A stretch of DNA of 33,332 nucleotides, taken from contig JAQXHB010000020.1 in the NCBI GenBank assembly GCA_029007015.1, positions 1 to 33,332 on the forward strand, given 5' to 3'. Each line of letters starts with the position of its first letter. Within the stretch, counting starts at the first letter, position 1. The notes under the pieces are model-generated. The model saw only the letters and a list, made by a program, of their open reading frames with translations, made no database searches and had not been told where the DNA came from. Origin of the DNA: Bacillota bacterium (GTDB lineage Bacteria; Bacillota; Clostridia; Oscillospirales; Acutalibacteraceae). The translations under genes were made by a program, and so were the position numbers. Shown here piece after piece: positions 1-7,806 of the stretch.

Positions 1-164
1 CTTTGCGACGGCAGGCCGTCGGTGTGTGACAGGTGCATCAGCGTTATGTGCTGACTGCGGTGCAGTCCCAAACGGCTAATTCTTTTATCGACGGCCATGT
101 GGTGCATTCGGTTGAGTTGTATAAAACCGTGCACCGGGTCATTGACATTTTTATTCCTGGGCAT
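1..164 (-). CDS. MarR-family transcriptional regulator, N-terminal part (runs off left edge)
   Basis: Reverse-strand open frame from ATG (complement of 162-164): MPRNKNVNDPVHGFIQLNRMHHMAVDKRISRLGLHRSQHITLMHLSHTDGLPSQ...; the 'LGLHRSQH..LMHLS' segment is typical of MarR winged-helix N-termini. No stop before the window edge. Confidence 0.7.
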   Translation of the reverse strand, partial: MPRNKNVNDPVHGFIQLNRMHHMAVDKRISRLGLHRSQHITLMHLSHTDGLPSQ

Positions 165-186
165 GCAAATTCTTTTCTCTATAATA

Positions 187-215
187 GTTAACGTGTTAAT
201 TATAAACGCGTTAAC
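187..215. promoter_or_regulatory. Palindromic operator candidate upstream of the MarR-like gene
   Basis: GTTAACGTGTTAATTATAAACGCGTTAAC: 12-nt arms with 2 mismatches (GTTAACG/CGTTAAC perfect), about 22 bp upstream of the MarR start and next to a - strand promoter-like pair (TTGACA = complement of 242-247, TATAAC = complement of 217-222, 19-bp spacer). Confidence 0.5.
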
Positions 216-337
216 TGTTATACTGGCAACATATTCTGTATTGTCAACAGAAAATGTGTGAATTATCCGTTAACAATGTGTCGGCGGCAATATGTCGCAA
301 AACAGAATATTTTAACGGTGTTTATCAATCATTTTCA

Positions 338-366
338 TTGACAAACGGCAATTTTTGGTGTAAACT
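338..366 (+). promoter_or_regulatory. Sigma-A-type promoter for the aromatic operon leader
   Basis: TTGACA (338-343) - 17 bp - TAAACT (361-366). Confidence 0.6.
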
Positions 367-397
367 GATTGGTAAATAAAACGAAAGGGTGGACGGA

Positions 398-466
398 ATG
401 TACGCATCTTACCGATTTTATTACTATATTTCAGCGGACTGTCTGTGCACCTGCGATGAAAAGTAA
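398..466 (+). CDS. Leader peptide of the aromatic amino acid operon (MYASYRFYYYISADCLCTCDEK)
   Basis: 22-codon ORF about 25-30 nt downstream of the predicted TSS, G-rich SD-like AAAGGGTGG upstream; 5 Tyr and 1 Phe in the first 10 codons including TTT TAT TAC TAT; stop TAA at 464-466, before the intrinsic terminator. Confidence 0.7.
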   Translation: MYASYRFYYYISADCLCTCDEK

Positions 467-494
467 GCCTTTTTACATCAATTGCACATACTAT

Positions 495-550
495 CCGCAA
501 TCGGTCATGCTTATTTTTTTAGCATCCGTTGCGGTTTTTTTATTTTATTT
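495..550 (+). terminator. Intrinsic terminator/attenuator in the leader of the aromatic operon
   Basis: CCGCAA-t-CGG-tc-ATGCT / AGCAT-CCG-TTGCGG stem (495-534) followed by TTTTTTTATTTTATTT; lies between promoter and first structural gene. Confidence 0.8.
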
Positions 551-565
551 CGGTGGTGAACTGTT

Positions 566-1750
566 ATGCTTTCACAAAGGAATTTGGCCCTCGGCCGCCG
601 TCGCTCGTCGATACGCGAACTGTTTGAGTACGGCCGCCGCCGCAAGGCGGAGATCGGTGAGGAAAATGTATTTGATTTCAGCATCGGCAATCCGAGCGTG
701 CCTACGCCCGAGCATGTCGGCAGTGTCATGCGGCGTCTCATTGATGAGTGCGACCCGGTGCAACTGCACGGATACACTTCGGCCGCCGGCGATGCAGGCG
801 TGCGCGCCGCGGTGGCGGATAACCTTAACCGGCGGTTTGGCGGGTCGGTGAGCCCCGATTTAATCTACATGACCTGCGGCGCGGCGGCGTCGCTGACCAT
901 CACGCTGTCGGCCATTATGTGCGAGGGCGACGAGGTGATAGTGCTGACGCCCTGTTTCCCCGAGTACCGCGTATTCATCGAGTCGGCGGGCGGCCGCGTT
1001 GTAGAGGTGCCGTGTGACGGCGACCTTCAGCCCGATATCGGGGCGATGGCCGCCGCACTGACCGATCGCACCAAAGCGGTCATCATCAATTCGCCCAATA
1101 ACCCGACCGGCGCCGTTTATACCCGAGAGCGCCTCGAGGGTCTGGCCGAGTTGCTCGGCAGCCGCAAGAATCCGATATACCTCATATCGGACGAGCCCTA
1201 CCGCGAACTTACATACGGCGAGGCAGAGGTGCCGTTTGTGCCGAGCTTTTACAGACGCACGGTCATCTGCTACTCTTTCAGCAAGTCGCTCTCTCTGCCG
1301 GGCGAGCGCATAGGCTACATTTGCGTCTCACCCGAGATGGATGAGGCACGCGACCTGTTTGATGCTGTGTGCGGTGCCGGACGGTCGCTCGGATTTGTCT
1401 GCGCCCCCAGTCTGCTTCAGCGCACCGTGGCCGAGTGCTTGGACGACACCGCCGATATCAATGTATATCGTCGCAACCGCGACCGCCTTTATACGGCGCT
1501 GACCGATATGGGATACTCTGCGGTGCACCCCGACGGCGCCTTTTACCTGTTCTTGAAAGCGCTCGAGGACGACGCCGTTGCCTTTTGCGAGAGGGCAAAA
1601 AGGTATGAACTGCTGCTGGTGCCGAGCGACGATTTTGGCTGCCGAGGATATGCCAGAGTGTCATACTGCGTCACGCCCGAACAGATTGAGCGGGCACTGC
1701 CCGCCTTTGAGGCACTGTATAATGAATATGAAAGCGAGAAAACAAAATGA
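566..1750 (+). CDS. Pyridoxal-phosphate-dependent class I aminotransferase (likely aromatic aminotransferase)
   Basis: FDFSIGNPSVPTPEHV, INSPNNPTGAVYTRE and SFSKSLSLPGERIGY (PLP-Lys region) typical of AspC-like aminotransferases; first gene of the aromatic operon. Confidence 0.88.
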   Translation: MLSQRNLALGRRRSSIRELFEYGRRRKAEIGEENVFDFSIGNPSVPTPEHVGSVMRRLIDECDPVQLHGYTSAAGDAGVRAAVADNLNRRFGGSVSPDLIYMTCGAAASLTITLSAIMCEGDEVIVLTPCFPEYRVFIESAGGRVVEVPCDGDLQPDIGAMAAALTDRTKAVIINSPNNPTGAVYTRERLEGLAELLGSRKNPIYLISDEPYRELTYGEAEVPFVPSFYRRTVICYSFSKSLSLPGERIGYICVSPEMDEARDLFDAVCGAGRSLGFVCAPSLLQRTVAECLDDTADINVYRRNRDRLYTALTDMGYSAVHPDGAFYLFLKALEDDAVAFCERAKRYELLLVPSDDFGCRGYARVSYCVTPEQIERALPAFEALYNEYESEKTK

Positions 1751-2835
1751 CTGAACTTGAAAAGGCTCGCGCCGAGATAAACGCCGTTGACAGCGAGATG
1801 GCACAACTGTTCTGCCGCCGCATGAAGGCGGTGCGCGCGGTGGCTGAATATAAGCGCGAGCGCGGACTGCCCGTCAGCGACCCGACCAGAGAGACAGAGG
1901 TCATAGCGCGCAACGCCTTATTGGTTGAGGACGAGGAACTGCGCTCCTATTTTGTCACATTTCTTGAAAACAATATGGCGGTGTCGCGCCGTTATCAGCA
2001 CCGCCTGCTTGAGGGCATGCGCGTCGCTTTCAGCGGCGTCAAGGGTGCGTTTGCCGAGATAGCGGCTGTACGCGCTATGCCCGATGCGACCGCCGTGCCG
2101 TACGGCGACTTTCAGTCGGCCTACGACAGTGTTGTGCGCGGTGAATGCGACTGCGCCATATTGCCCATCGAAAACAACATCGGCGGCGATGTCGGTCAGG
2201 TCATGGACCTCGCCTTTTTCGGACCGTTAAGCATAAGCGGCGTGTATGATGTGGAAATCGTGCAAAATCTGCTGGCTGTCAAGGGTGCGTCTATTGGAAA
2301 TATCAGGCAGGTTATCAGCCATCCGCAGGCCATCAGCCAGTGTGCCGAGTATATTCGACGGCACGGGTTTGAGTCGATAGAGGCGGTTAACACCGCAGTT
2401 GCGGCGCGCACGGTAGCCGAAAGCGGCCGTACCGATATAGCCGCCATCGGCAGTGATGAGGCGGCCGCGGAGTACGGACTGCAAAAACTGGAGGGCGGCA
2501 TCAACCGCAGCAATAAGAACACTACGCGCTTTGCCGTCTTTACGCGTCTGCCGGTGCAGTCGGTAACGGCCGGCGGCCGATTCATAATGACCTTCACGGT
2601 AAATAATGAGGCCGGCTCGCTCGGACGCGCCGTGGCCATAATCGGTGACCACGGCTTCAACCTGCGCGCGCTCAAGAGCCGCCCCACCAAATCCCTGCAA
2701 TGGGACTACTACTTTTATGTCGAGGGCGACGGAAACATCAGCAATGACAACGGCAGTGCCATGTTGGCTGAACTGGCCGGTGTGTGCAACAGCGTGCGCG
2801 TGCTCGGTTCTTATGACAGAGAGATAAGTCTTTGA
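1747..2835 (+). CDS. pheA: Bifunctional chorismate mutase/prephenate dehydratase (P-protein)
   Basis: N-terminal AroQ-type chorismate mutase (INAVDSEMAQLFCRRMKAVRAVAEYK), prephenate dehydratase core (VAFSGVKGAFAE..., ILPIENNIGGDV..., NKNTTRFAVF) and C-terminal ACT domain (GSLGRAVAIIGDHGFNLRALKSRP). ATGA overlap with upstream gene. Confidence 0.93.
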   Translation: MTELEKARAEINAVDSEMAQLFCRRMKAVRAVAEYKRERGLPVSDPTRETEVIARNALLVEDEELRSYFVTFLENNMAVSRRYQHRLLEGMRVAFSGVKGAFAEIAAVRAMPDATAVPYGDFQSAYDSVVRGECDCAILPIENNIGGDVGQVMDLAFFGPLSISGVYDVEIVQNLLAVKGASIGNIRQVISHPQAISQCAEYIRRHGFESIEAVNTAVAARTVAESGRTDIAAIGSDEAAAEYGLQKLEGGINRSNKNTTRFAVFTRLPVQSVTAGGRFIMTFTVNNEAGSLGRAVAIIGDHGFNLRALKSRPTKSLQWDYYFYVEGDGNISNDNGSAMLAELAGVCNSVRVLGSYDREISL

Positions 2836-2851
2836 TATGGGGTGTTCATAA

Positions 2852-3862
2852 ATGATAATCACAGTATCTGCCGCCGCGCATTCCTACGACATATTGCTCG
2901 AGCGCGGCAGTCTTAAACGCGCGGCTGAACAGTTTGATTTGGACAGACGCGTGCTCATTGTTACCGATACCGGCGTGCCGGCGGAGTATTCCGAGCGGGT
3001 GGCCGCACTTTCTGCCCGCCCCTTTGTCGAGGTTATTGAGCAGGGCGAGCAGAGCAAAAGCATGCAGTCGCTTGAGCGTTTGCTCAGCCGCATGGTAGCC
3101 GAGGGATTTACTCGCAGTGACTGCGTGGTGGCCGTCGGCGGCGGCGTGGTCGGTGATTTGGCCGGCTTTGCGGCCGCGTGCTATATGCGCGGAATTGATT
3201 TTTACAATATACCGACCACCGTTCTATCGCAGGTCGATTCATCCATCGGCGGCAAGGTGGCGGTTGACTTTGAGGGGTACAAAAATATCGTCGGCGCGTT
3301 TTATCCGCCGATGGGCGTCATAATTGACCCCGATGTGCTGTCTACTCTGTCGGAGCGGCAGATTGCAAACGGCCTTGCCGAGAGCGTCAAAGCCGGCCTG
3401 ACCGGGGACAGCGAGTTGTTTGAGTTGTTTGAGCGCGGCGACATTGCCGAGAATATGGATAAGATTATCGAGCGCTCCCTGCTGTTCAAGCGGTCGGTGG
3501 TCGAGCGCGACGAGCGTGAGGGAGGCTGTCGTCGTATACTCAACTTTGGTCACACCGTTGGCCATGCTATCGAGAGTGAGTGTGGGCTGAGCCGCTATTA
3601 TCACGGCGAATGTGTCGCGCTGGGCATGCTCCCAATGTGCTCGCCCGATGTTCGCGCCCGATTGCTCAATGTGCTGAAAAGGCTTAATTTGCCCACACAT
3701 TCGGGGTGCAATATTGATAATTTGATTGAAAATATGCGCCATGACAAAAAGTGCTACGGCGATGACATTCATGCGGTGTTCGTTGACCGAGTAGGTCAAT
3801 GCGAAGTGCGCAGTATGCCGTTTGAGCAATTTGCCGCGCAGATAAAGGGGGCGGATATATAA
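2852..3862 (+). CDS. aroB: 3-dehydroquinate synthase
   Basis: GGGVVGDLAGFAAACYMRGIDFYNIPTTVLSQVDSSIGGKVAVDF...KNIVGAFYPP and LNFGHTVGHAIE signatures. Confidence 0.96.
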   Translation: MIITVSAAAHSYDILLERGSLKRAAEQFDLDRRVLIVTDTGVPAEYSERVAALSARPFVEVIEQGEQSKSMQSLERLLSRMVAEGFTRSDCVVAVGGGVVGDLAGFAAACYMRGIDFYNIPTTVLSQVDSSIGGKVAVDFEGYKNIVGAFYPPMGVIIDPDVLSTLSERQIANGLAESVKAGLTGDSELFELFERGDIAENMDKIIERSLLFKRSVVERDEREGGCRRILNFGHTVGHAIESECGLSRYYHGECVALGMLPMCSPDVRARLLNVLKRLNLPTHSGCNIDNLIENMRHDKKCYGDDIHAVFVDRVGQCEVRSMPFEQFAAQIKGADI

Positions 3863-4956
3863 TGAAGAATACATTTGGAAGCAGTGTTGCGCTGAGCGTA
3901 TTCGGTGAAAGCCACGGCGCGGCCGTCGGCGCCGTACTTGACGGCATGGCCGCAGGCGTTAAGGTGGACGAGCATTTTATCCGCTCGCAACTGACACTCA
4001 GGCGTCCGGCCGGCAAGATATCGACCTCGCGCGTGGAGGAGGACAAATTTGTCATTGAGAGCGGCGTCTATAACGGCCGCACGACCGGCACACCCATTTG
4101 TATCGTTATACCCAACGAAAACACCCGTTCAGGTGACTATTCCGCGACAAGGGCGCTCGCGCGTCCCGGTCATGCTGATTATACTGCCTACTGCAAATAT
4201 CACGGGTTCGAGGACTACCGCGGCGGCGGACATTTCAGCGGCCGCGTGACTGCCGGCGTTGTGGCGGCAGGAGCCATAGCGATAGCCGCTCTGCGTGAAA
4301 AGGGAATATACATCGGTACTCATATCAGCCGCTGCGGCGGCGTCAGCGATCGGCCGTTTGGCGATATGGCCGCAGATATCGCGGTGGTAAATGCCAAGGC
4401 TTTTGCCGTGCTCGACAGTGCGTCCGAGCAAAATATGCTCGCGGCCATCGAGGCGGCCGCCCGCGACGGCGACAGTGTCGGCGGCGTGCTTGAGACGGCC
4501 GTTACCGGCCTGCCCGAGGGGGTAGGAGAGCCGTTTTTTGACACATTGGAGAGTGTGCTGGCGCACGCGCTCTTTGCGGTGCCGGCCGTCAAAGGGGTTG
4601 AGTTCGGCAGTGGCTTTGCGCTGGCTGATATGCGCGGCAGTGCGGCCAACGACCCGTTTGCAATTAAGGGCGGCCGCGTCACCACCGTTACCAATAATAA
4701 CGGCGGCATCAACGGCGGCATCACCAACGGCATGCCGGTCATATTCCGCTGTGCAGTCAAGCCGACTCCGTCGGTTTCGCTTGTCCAGCAGACGGTCAAT
4801 ATCATGGACGGCACCGATGCCGAACTGGCTGTTCGCGGTCGGCATGACCCATGTATTGTTCACCGTGCGCGGGTGGTGGTGGACAGTGTCGTGGCTGTCG
4901 CTCTGTGCGATATGCTGGCGATGAGATTCGGCACCGACTGGCTGGTAAATATATGA
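3862..4956 (+). CDS. aroC: Chorismate synthase
   Basis: FGESHGAAVGAVLDGMAAG, RPGHADYTAYCKYHGFEDYRGGGHFSGR, GGINGGITNGMPVIFRCAVKPTPS signatures. Confidence 0.96.
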   Translation: MKNTFGSSVALSVFGESHGAAVGAVLDGMAAGVKVDEHFIRSQLTLRRPAGKISTSRVEEDKFVIESGVYNGRTTGTPICIVIPNENTRSGDYSATRALARPGHADYTAYCKYHGFEDYRGGGHFSGRVTAGVVAAGAIAIAALREKGIYIGTHISRCGGVSDRPFGDMAADIAVVNAKAFAVLDSASEQNMLAAIEAAARDGDSVGGVLETAVTGLPEGVGEPFFDTLESVLAHALFAVPAVKGVEFGSGFALADMRGSAANDPFAIKGGRVTTVTNNNGGINGGITNGMPVIFRCAVKPTPSVSLVQQTVNIMDGTDAELAVRGRHDPCIVHRARVVVDSVVAVALCDMLAMRFGTDWLVNI

Positions 4957-6182
4957 AATACGGACTGATAGGCGAGAAACTGGGCCACAGTTTTTCGCGT
5001 GAGATACATATGCGTCTGGCCGACTACGACTACGAGTTGTGCGAAATTGCGCGCGACCGACTGGACGGCTTCATGTGCCGCCGCGATTTTGCGGCCATCA
5101 ATGTGACCATACCGTACAAGCAGGCGGTGATGCCTTATCTTGACTGCATTGACTCAGCGGCCGAGCGCATCGGCGCCGTCAACACGGTGGTCAACCGCGA
5201 CGGTGTACTGTACGGGTACAACACCGATTTTGCCGGCATGAAGGCACTCATTTTACACTGCGGAGTTCAAATTGACGGCGCCCGAGTGCTCGTCCTCGGC
5301 AGTGGCGGCACTTCGCACACGGCGCTGGCTGTATGCGAGAGTATGCGTGCGGCGAGCGTTCACCGCGTCTCGCGCACCGGCCGCGACGGATGTATAACCT
5401 ATGACGATGCCTACCGTATGGGCGCCGATGTAATAATCAACACCACACCCTGTGGCATGTACCCGAATGTCGGCGGCATGCCGATAGACCTTGACAGGCT
5501 GGGCGGTGTGCGTGGCGTTGTCGACGCCGTGTATAATCCGCTCAGGACAGCGCTTATATGCAATGCGCGCGCACGCGGCATCACCGCCGAGGGCGGTCTG
5601 TATATGCTGGTTGCTCAGGCGGCCGCGGCGGTCAAGCATTTTATCGGGCGCGATGTTGACGCCGACCGAATTGAGCGCGTCTACCGTCAACTGATGAACG
5701 AAAATCAAAACATTGTGCTGGTGGGCATGCCGTCGAGCGGCAAATCGACCGTAGGCCGCGCGCTTGCCGAGCGTATGGGGCGACGGTTTATCGACACCGA
5801 TGATGAAATTGTCGCTCGCACCGGGCGGAGCATAACCGATATTTTTGAGCATGAGGGCGAAGGTGCTTTCCGCGACATCGAGAGTGAGGTCATTGCTCAG
5901 TTGGCGCCCATTCGCGGCGCTGTGATAGCCACCGGCGGCGGTGCGGTACTGCGCGGGCAAAATTTGCTTTGCCTGAGGCAAAACGGTCGCATATATTACA
6001 TTGACCGGCCGCTTGAGCAACTGACCGGTACGCCCGACCGACCGTTGGCGCGCGACACCGACGCTCTGCGCAGGCGATATGAGGAGCGACACGACATTTA
6101 CCTCGCCGCCGCCGACTGCGTCATACCGTCGACCACCGTCGAGCGCAACGCCGATAGTATTGCAGAGGAGTTTTTAAAGTGA
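4953..6182 (+). CDS. Shikimate dehydrogenase - shikimate kinase fusion
   Basis: Start taken at ATG 4953 (ATGA overlap with aroC) rather than 4851 in the ORF track. N-terminal AroE (GEKLGHSFSREIHMRL, NVTIPYKQAVMPYLD, AVNTVVN, GYNTDFAGMKALI, LGSGGTSHTALAV) followed in frame by AroK (NIVLVGMPSSGKSTVGRALAERMGRRFIDTDDEI, IATGGGAVLR). Confidence 0.93.
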   Translation: MKYGLIGEKLGHSFSREIHMRLADYDYELCEIARDRLDGFMCRRDFAAINVTIPYKQAVMPYLDCIDSAAERIGAVNTVVNRDGVLYGYNTDFAGMKALILHCGVQIDGARVLVLGSGGTSHTALAVCESMRAASVHRVSRTGRDGCITYDDAYRMGADVIINTTPCGMYPNVGGMPIDLDRLGGVRGVVDAVYNPLRTALICNARARGITAEGGLYMLVAQAAAAVKHFIGRDVDADRIERVYRQLMNENQNIVLVGMPSSGKSTVGRALAERMGRRFIDTDDEIVARTGRSITDIFEHEGEGAFRDIESEVIAQLAPIRGAVIATGGGAVLRGQNLLCLRQNGRIYYIDRPLEQLTGTPDRPLARDTDALRRRYEERHDIYLAAADCVIPSTTVERNADSIAEEFLK

Positions 6183-6616
6183 AGATACTGGTAATCAACG
6201 GCCCCAACCTGAATATGCTGGGCATACGCGAGCCGGACATTTACGGCTCCGATACATACGATAAACTGTGCCGCATGATAAACGCCCACTGTGACGAAAT
6301 GGGAGTGCAGGCAGAGATATATCAATCCAATCATGAGGGCGATTTGATAGACAAGATACAGAGTGCATACGGCACGGCCGACGGCATTGTCATCAATCCG
6401 GCGGCATACACCCACACCAGCGTTGCACTGCTCGATGCGCTCAAGGCGGTCGGCCTGCCGACGGTGGAGGTGCACATTTCCGATGTGTCGGCGCGTGAGG
6501 ATTTCAGACAGATAAGTTATGTTCGCGCCGCTTGTGAGCGCACCGTATGCGGACACGGATTTGCCGGCTACACCGAGGCGATAGATTATCTTGTAAATGA
6601 GAGGACACCTAAATGA
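6179..6616 (+). CDS. aroQ: 3-dehydroquinate dehydratase, type II
   Basis: GTG start overlapping upstream stop; MKILVINGPNLNMLGIREPDIYG, IYQSNHEGDLIDKI, INPAAYTHTSVAL, VEVHISD. Confidence 0.96.
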   Translation: MKILVINGPNLNMLGIREPDIYGSDTYDKLCRMINAHCDEMGVQAEIYQSNHEGDLIDKIQSAYGTADGIVINPAAYTHTSVALLDALKAVGLPTVEVHISDVSAREDFRQISYVRAACERTVCGHGFAGYTEAIDYLVNERTPK

Positions 6617-7806
6617 GGGCGGTCATACACGCAGGACGCGCCGAGGGCACGCTCGCCGCACCGCCGTCAAAAAGCATGGCGCATCGCTTGCTCATCTGCG
6701 CGGCTCTCTCGCAAGGAGTGAGCACGGTGCGCGGTGTCGACATGTCTGAGGATATTGCGGCGACGGCCGACTGCCTGCGCGCTCTTGGGTCGGATATAAC
6801 GCTCAGCGGCGACACAGTGACGGTCGGCGGTATTGACCGCGGCATCCGCAGTGCCGTGCTTGACTGCCGCGAAAGCGGCAGTACGATGAGGTTTATGTTG
6901 CCCATTTGTCTTGCACTCGGCGGCCGCTACCAACTGCGAGGCAGCCGACGGTTGATGCAGAGAAACATGGCCGTTTACGAGCAACTGTGCGCCGAGAACG
7001 GTATAGAATACCGTCAAAGCGACTGCACAGTTACCGTCGACGGGCAACTCAAACCCGGCACATTTTGCGTGCGCGGCGATATCAGCAGTCAGTTCATCAG
7101 CGGTATCATGTTCGCCTCTCTGCTGATGGACGGCGAGAGCAGAGTGCAACTAACTACGGCGCTCGAGAGCCGTCCGTATGTTGATATGACCGTGTCGGCC
7201 ATCAGGCAGTTCGGCGGCTCGGTCGGCCTGCTCGGTGACCGATACACTGCCAACGGCGGAGGTATGCGCGCATGTGACTGTACCGTTGAAGGGGACTACT
7301 CCAATGCCGCGTTTTTTGATGCGCTTAATCTCACCGGAGGCTCGGTCGCTGTGAGCGGACTGCTTCCCGACAGCCTGCAGGGAGATAAGATATACCGTCG
7401 GCATTTTGATGCCATCTGCCGCGGCGGCGCCGAAATAGACCTGACCGATTGCCCCGACCTTGGCCCGCTGCTGTTTGCGCTGGCGGCGCTCAAGGGCGGC
7501 GCACGATTTACCGGCACCCGCCGGTTGAGGATAAAAGAGAGCGACCGCGTGGCCGCAATGGCCGAAGAACTTATAAAGTTCGGTGTGACCGTCACGGCCG
7601 GCGATAACAGCGCCGTTGTCAGCGGGCGGCTGGGTCAGCCGAGCGAGATGCTCTGCGGACACAATGACCACCGTGTGGTTATGGCGCTGGCCACTCTGTG
7701 TACGGTGACCGGCGGCACGGTTGACGGTGCAGAGGCGGTCAGCAAGAGTCTGCCCGACTATTTTGAACGGCTGAAATCACTTGGAATAAGGGTTGAACTA
7801 ATATGA
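6613..7806 (+). CDS. aroA: 3-phosphoshikimate 1-carboxyvinyltransferase (EPSP synthase)
   Basis: PPSKSMAHRLLICAALSQG, DCRESGSTMRFMLPI, GDISSQFISGIMFA, LRIKESDRVAAMAEEL, NDHRVVMALA. Confidence 0.96.
   Translation: MRAVIHAGRAEGTLAAPPSKSMAHRLLICAALSQGVSTVRGVDMSEDIAATADCLRALGSDITLSGDTVTVGGIDRGIRSAVLDCRESGSTMRFMLPICLALGGRYQLRGSRRLMQRNMAVYEQLCAENGIEYRQSDCTVTVDGQLKPGTFCVRGDISSQFISGIMFASLLMDGESRVQLTTALESRPYVDMTVSAIRQFGGSVGLLGDRYTANGGGMRACDCTVEGDYSNAAFFDALNLTGGSVAVSGLLPDSLQGDKIYRRHFDAICRGGAEIDLTDCPDLGPLLFALAALKGGARFTGTRRLRIKESDRVAAMAEELIKFGVTVTAGDNSAVVSGRLGQPSEMLCGHNDHRVVMALATLCTVTGGTVDGAEAVSKSLPDYFERLKSLGIRVELI

Noticed and set aside
386-399. AGGGTGGACGGAAT resembling the T-box core AGGGTGGNACCGCG
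   Set aside because: It lies only about 12 nt after the predicted TSS, lacks ACCGCG, is far from the terminator and has no stem I or specifier domain upstream. It fits better as a ribosome-binding region for the leader peptide.
369-851. 160-aa + strand ORF overlapping the operon leader and aminotransferase
   Set aside because: Out of frame with the well-supported aminotransferase and reads through the terminator; only its early Tyr/Phe codons are discussed, as a speculative leader element.
4851-4952. N-terminal extension of the AroE-AroK ORF in the ORF track
   Set aside because: MYCSPCAGGGGQCRGCRSVRYAGDEIRHRLAGKY is out-of-frame aroC sequence; the AroE N-terminus begins at ATG 4953.
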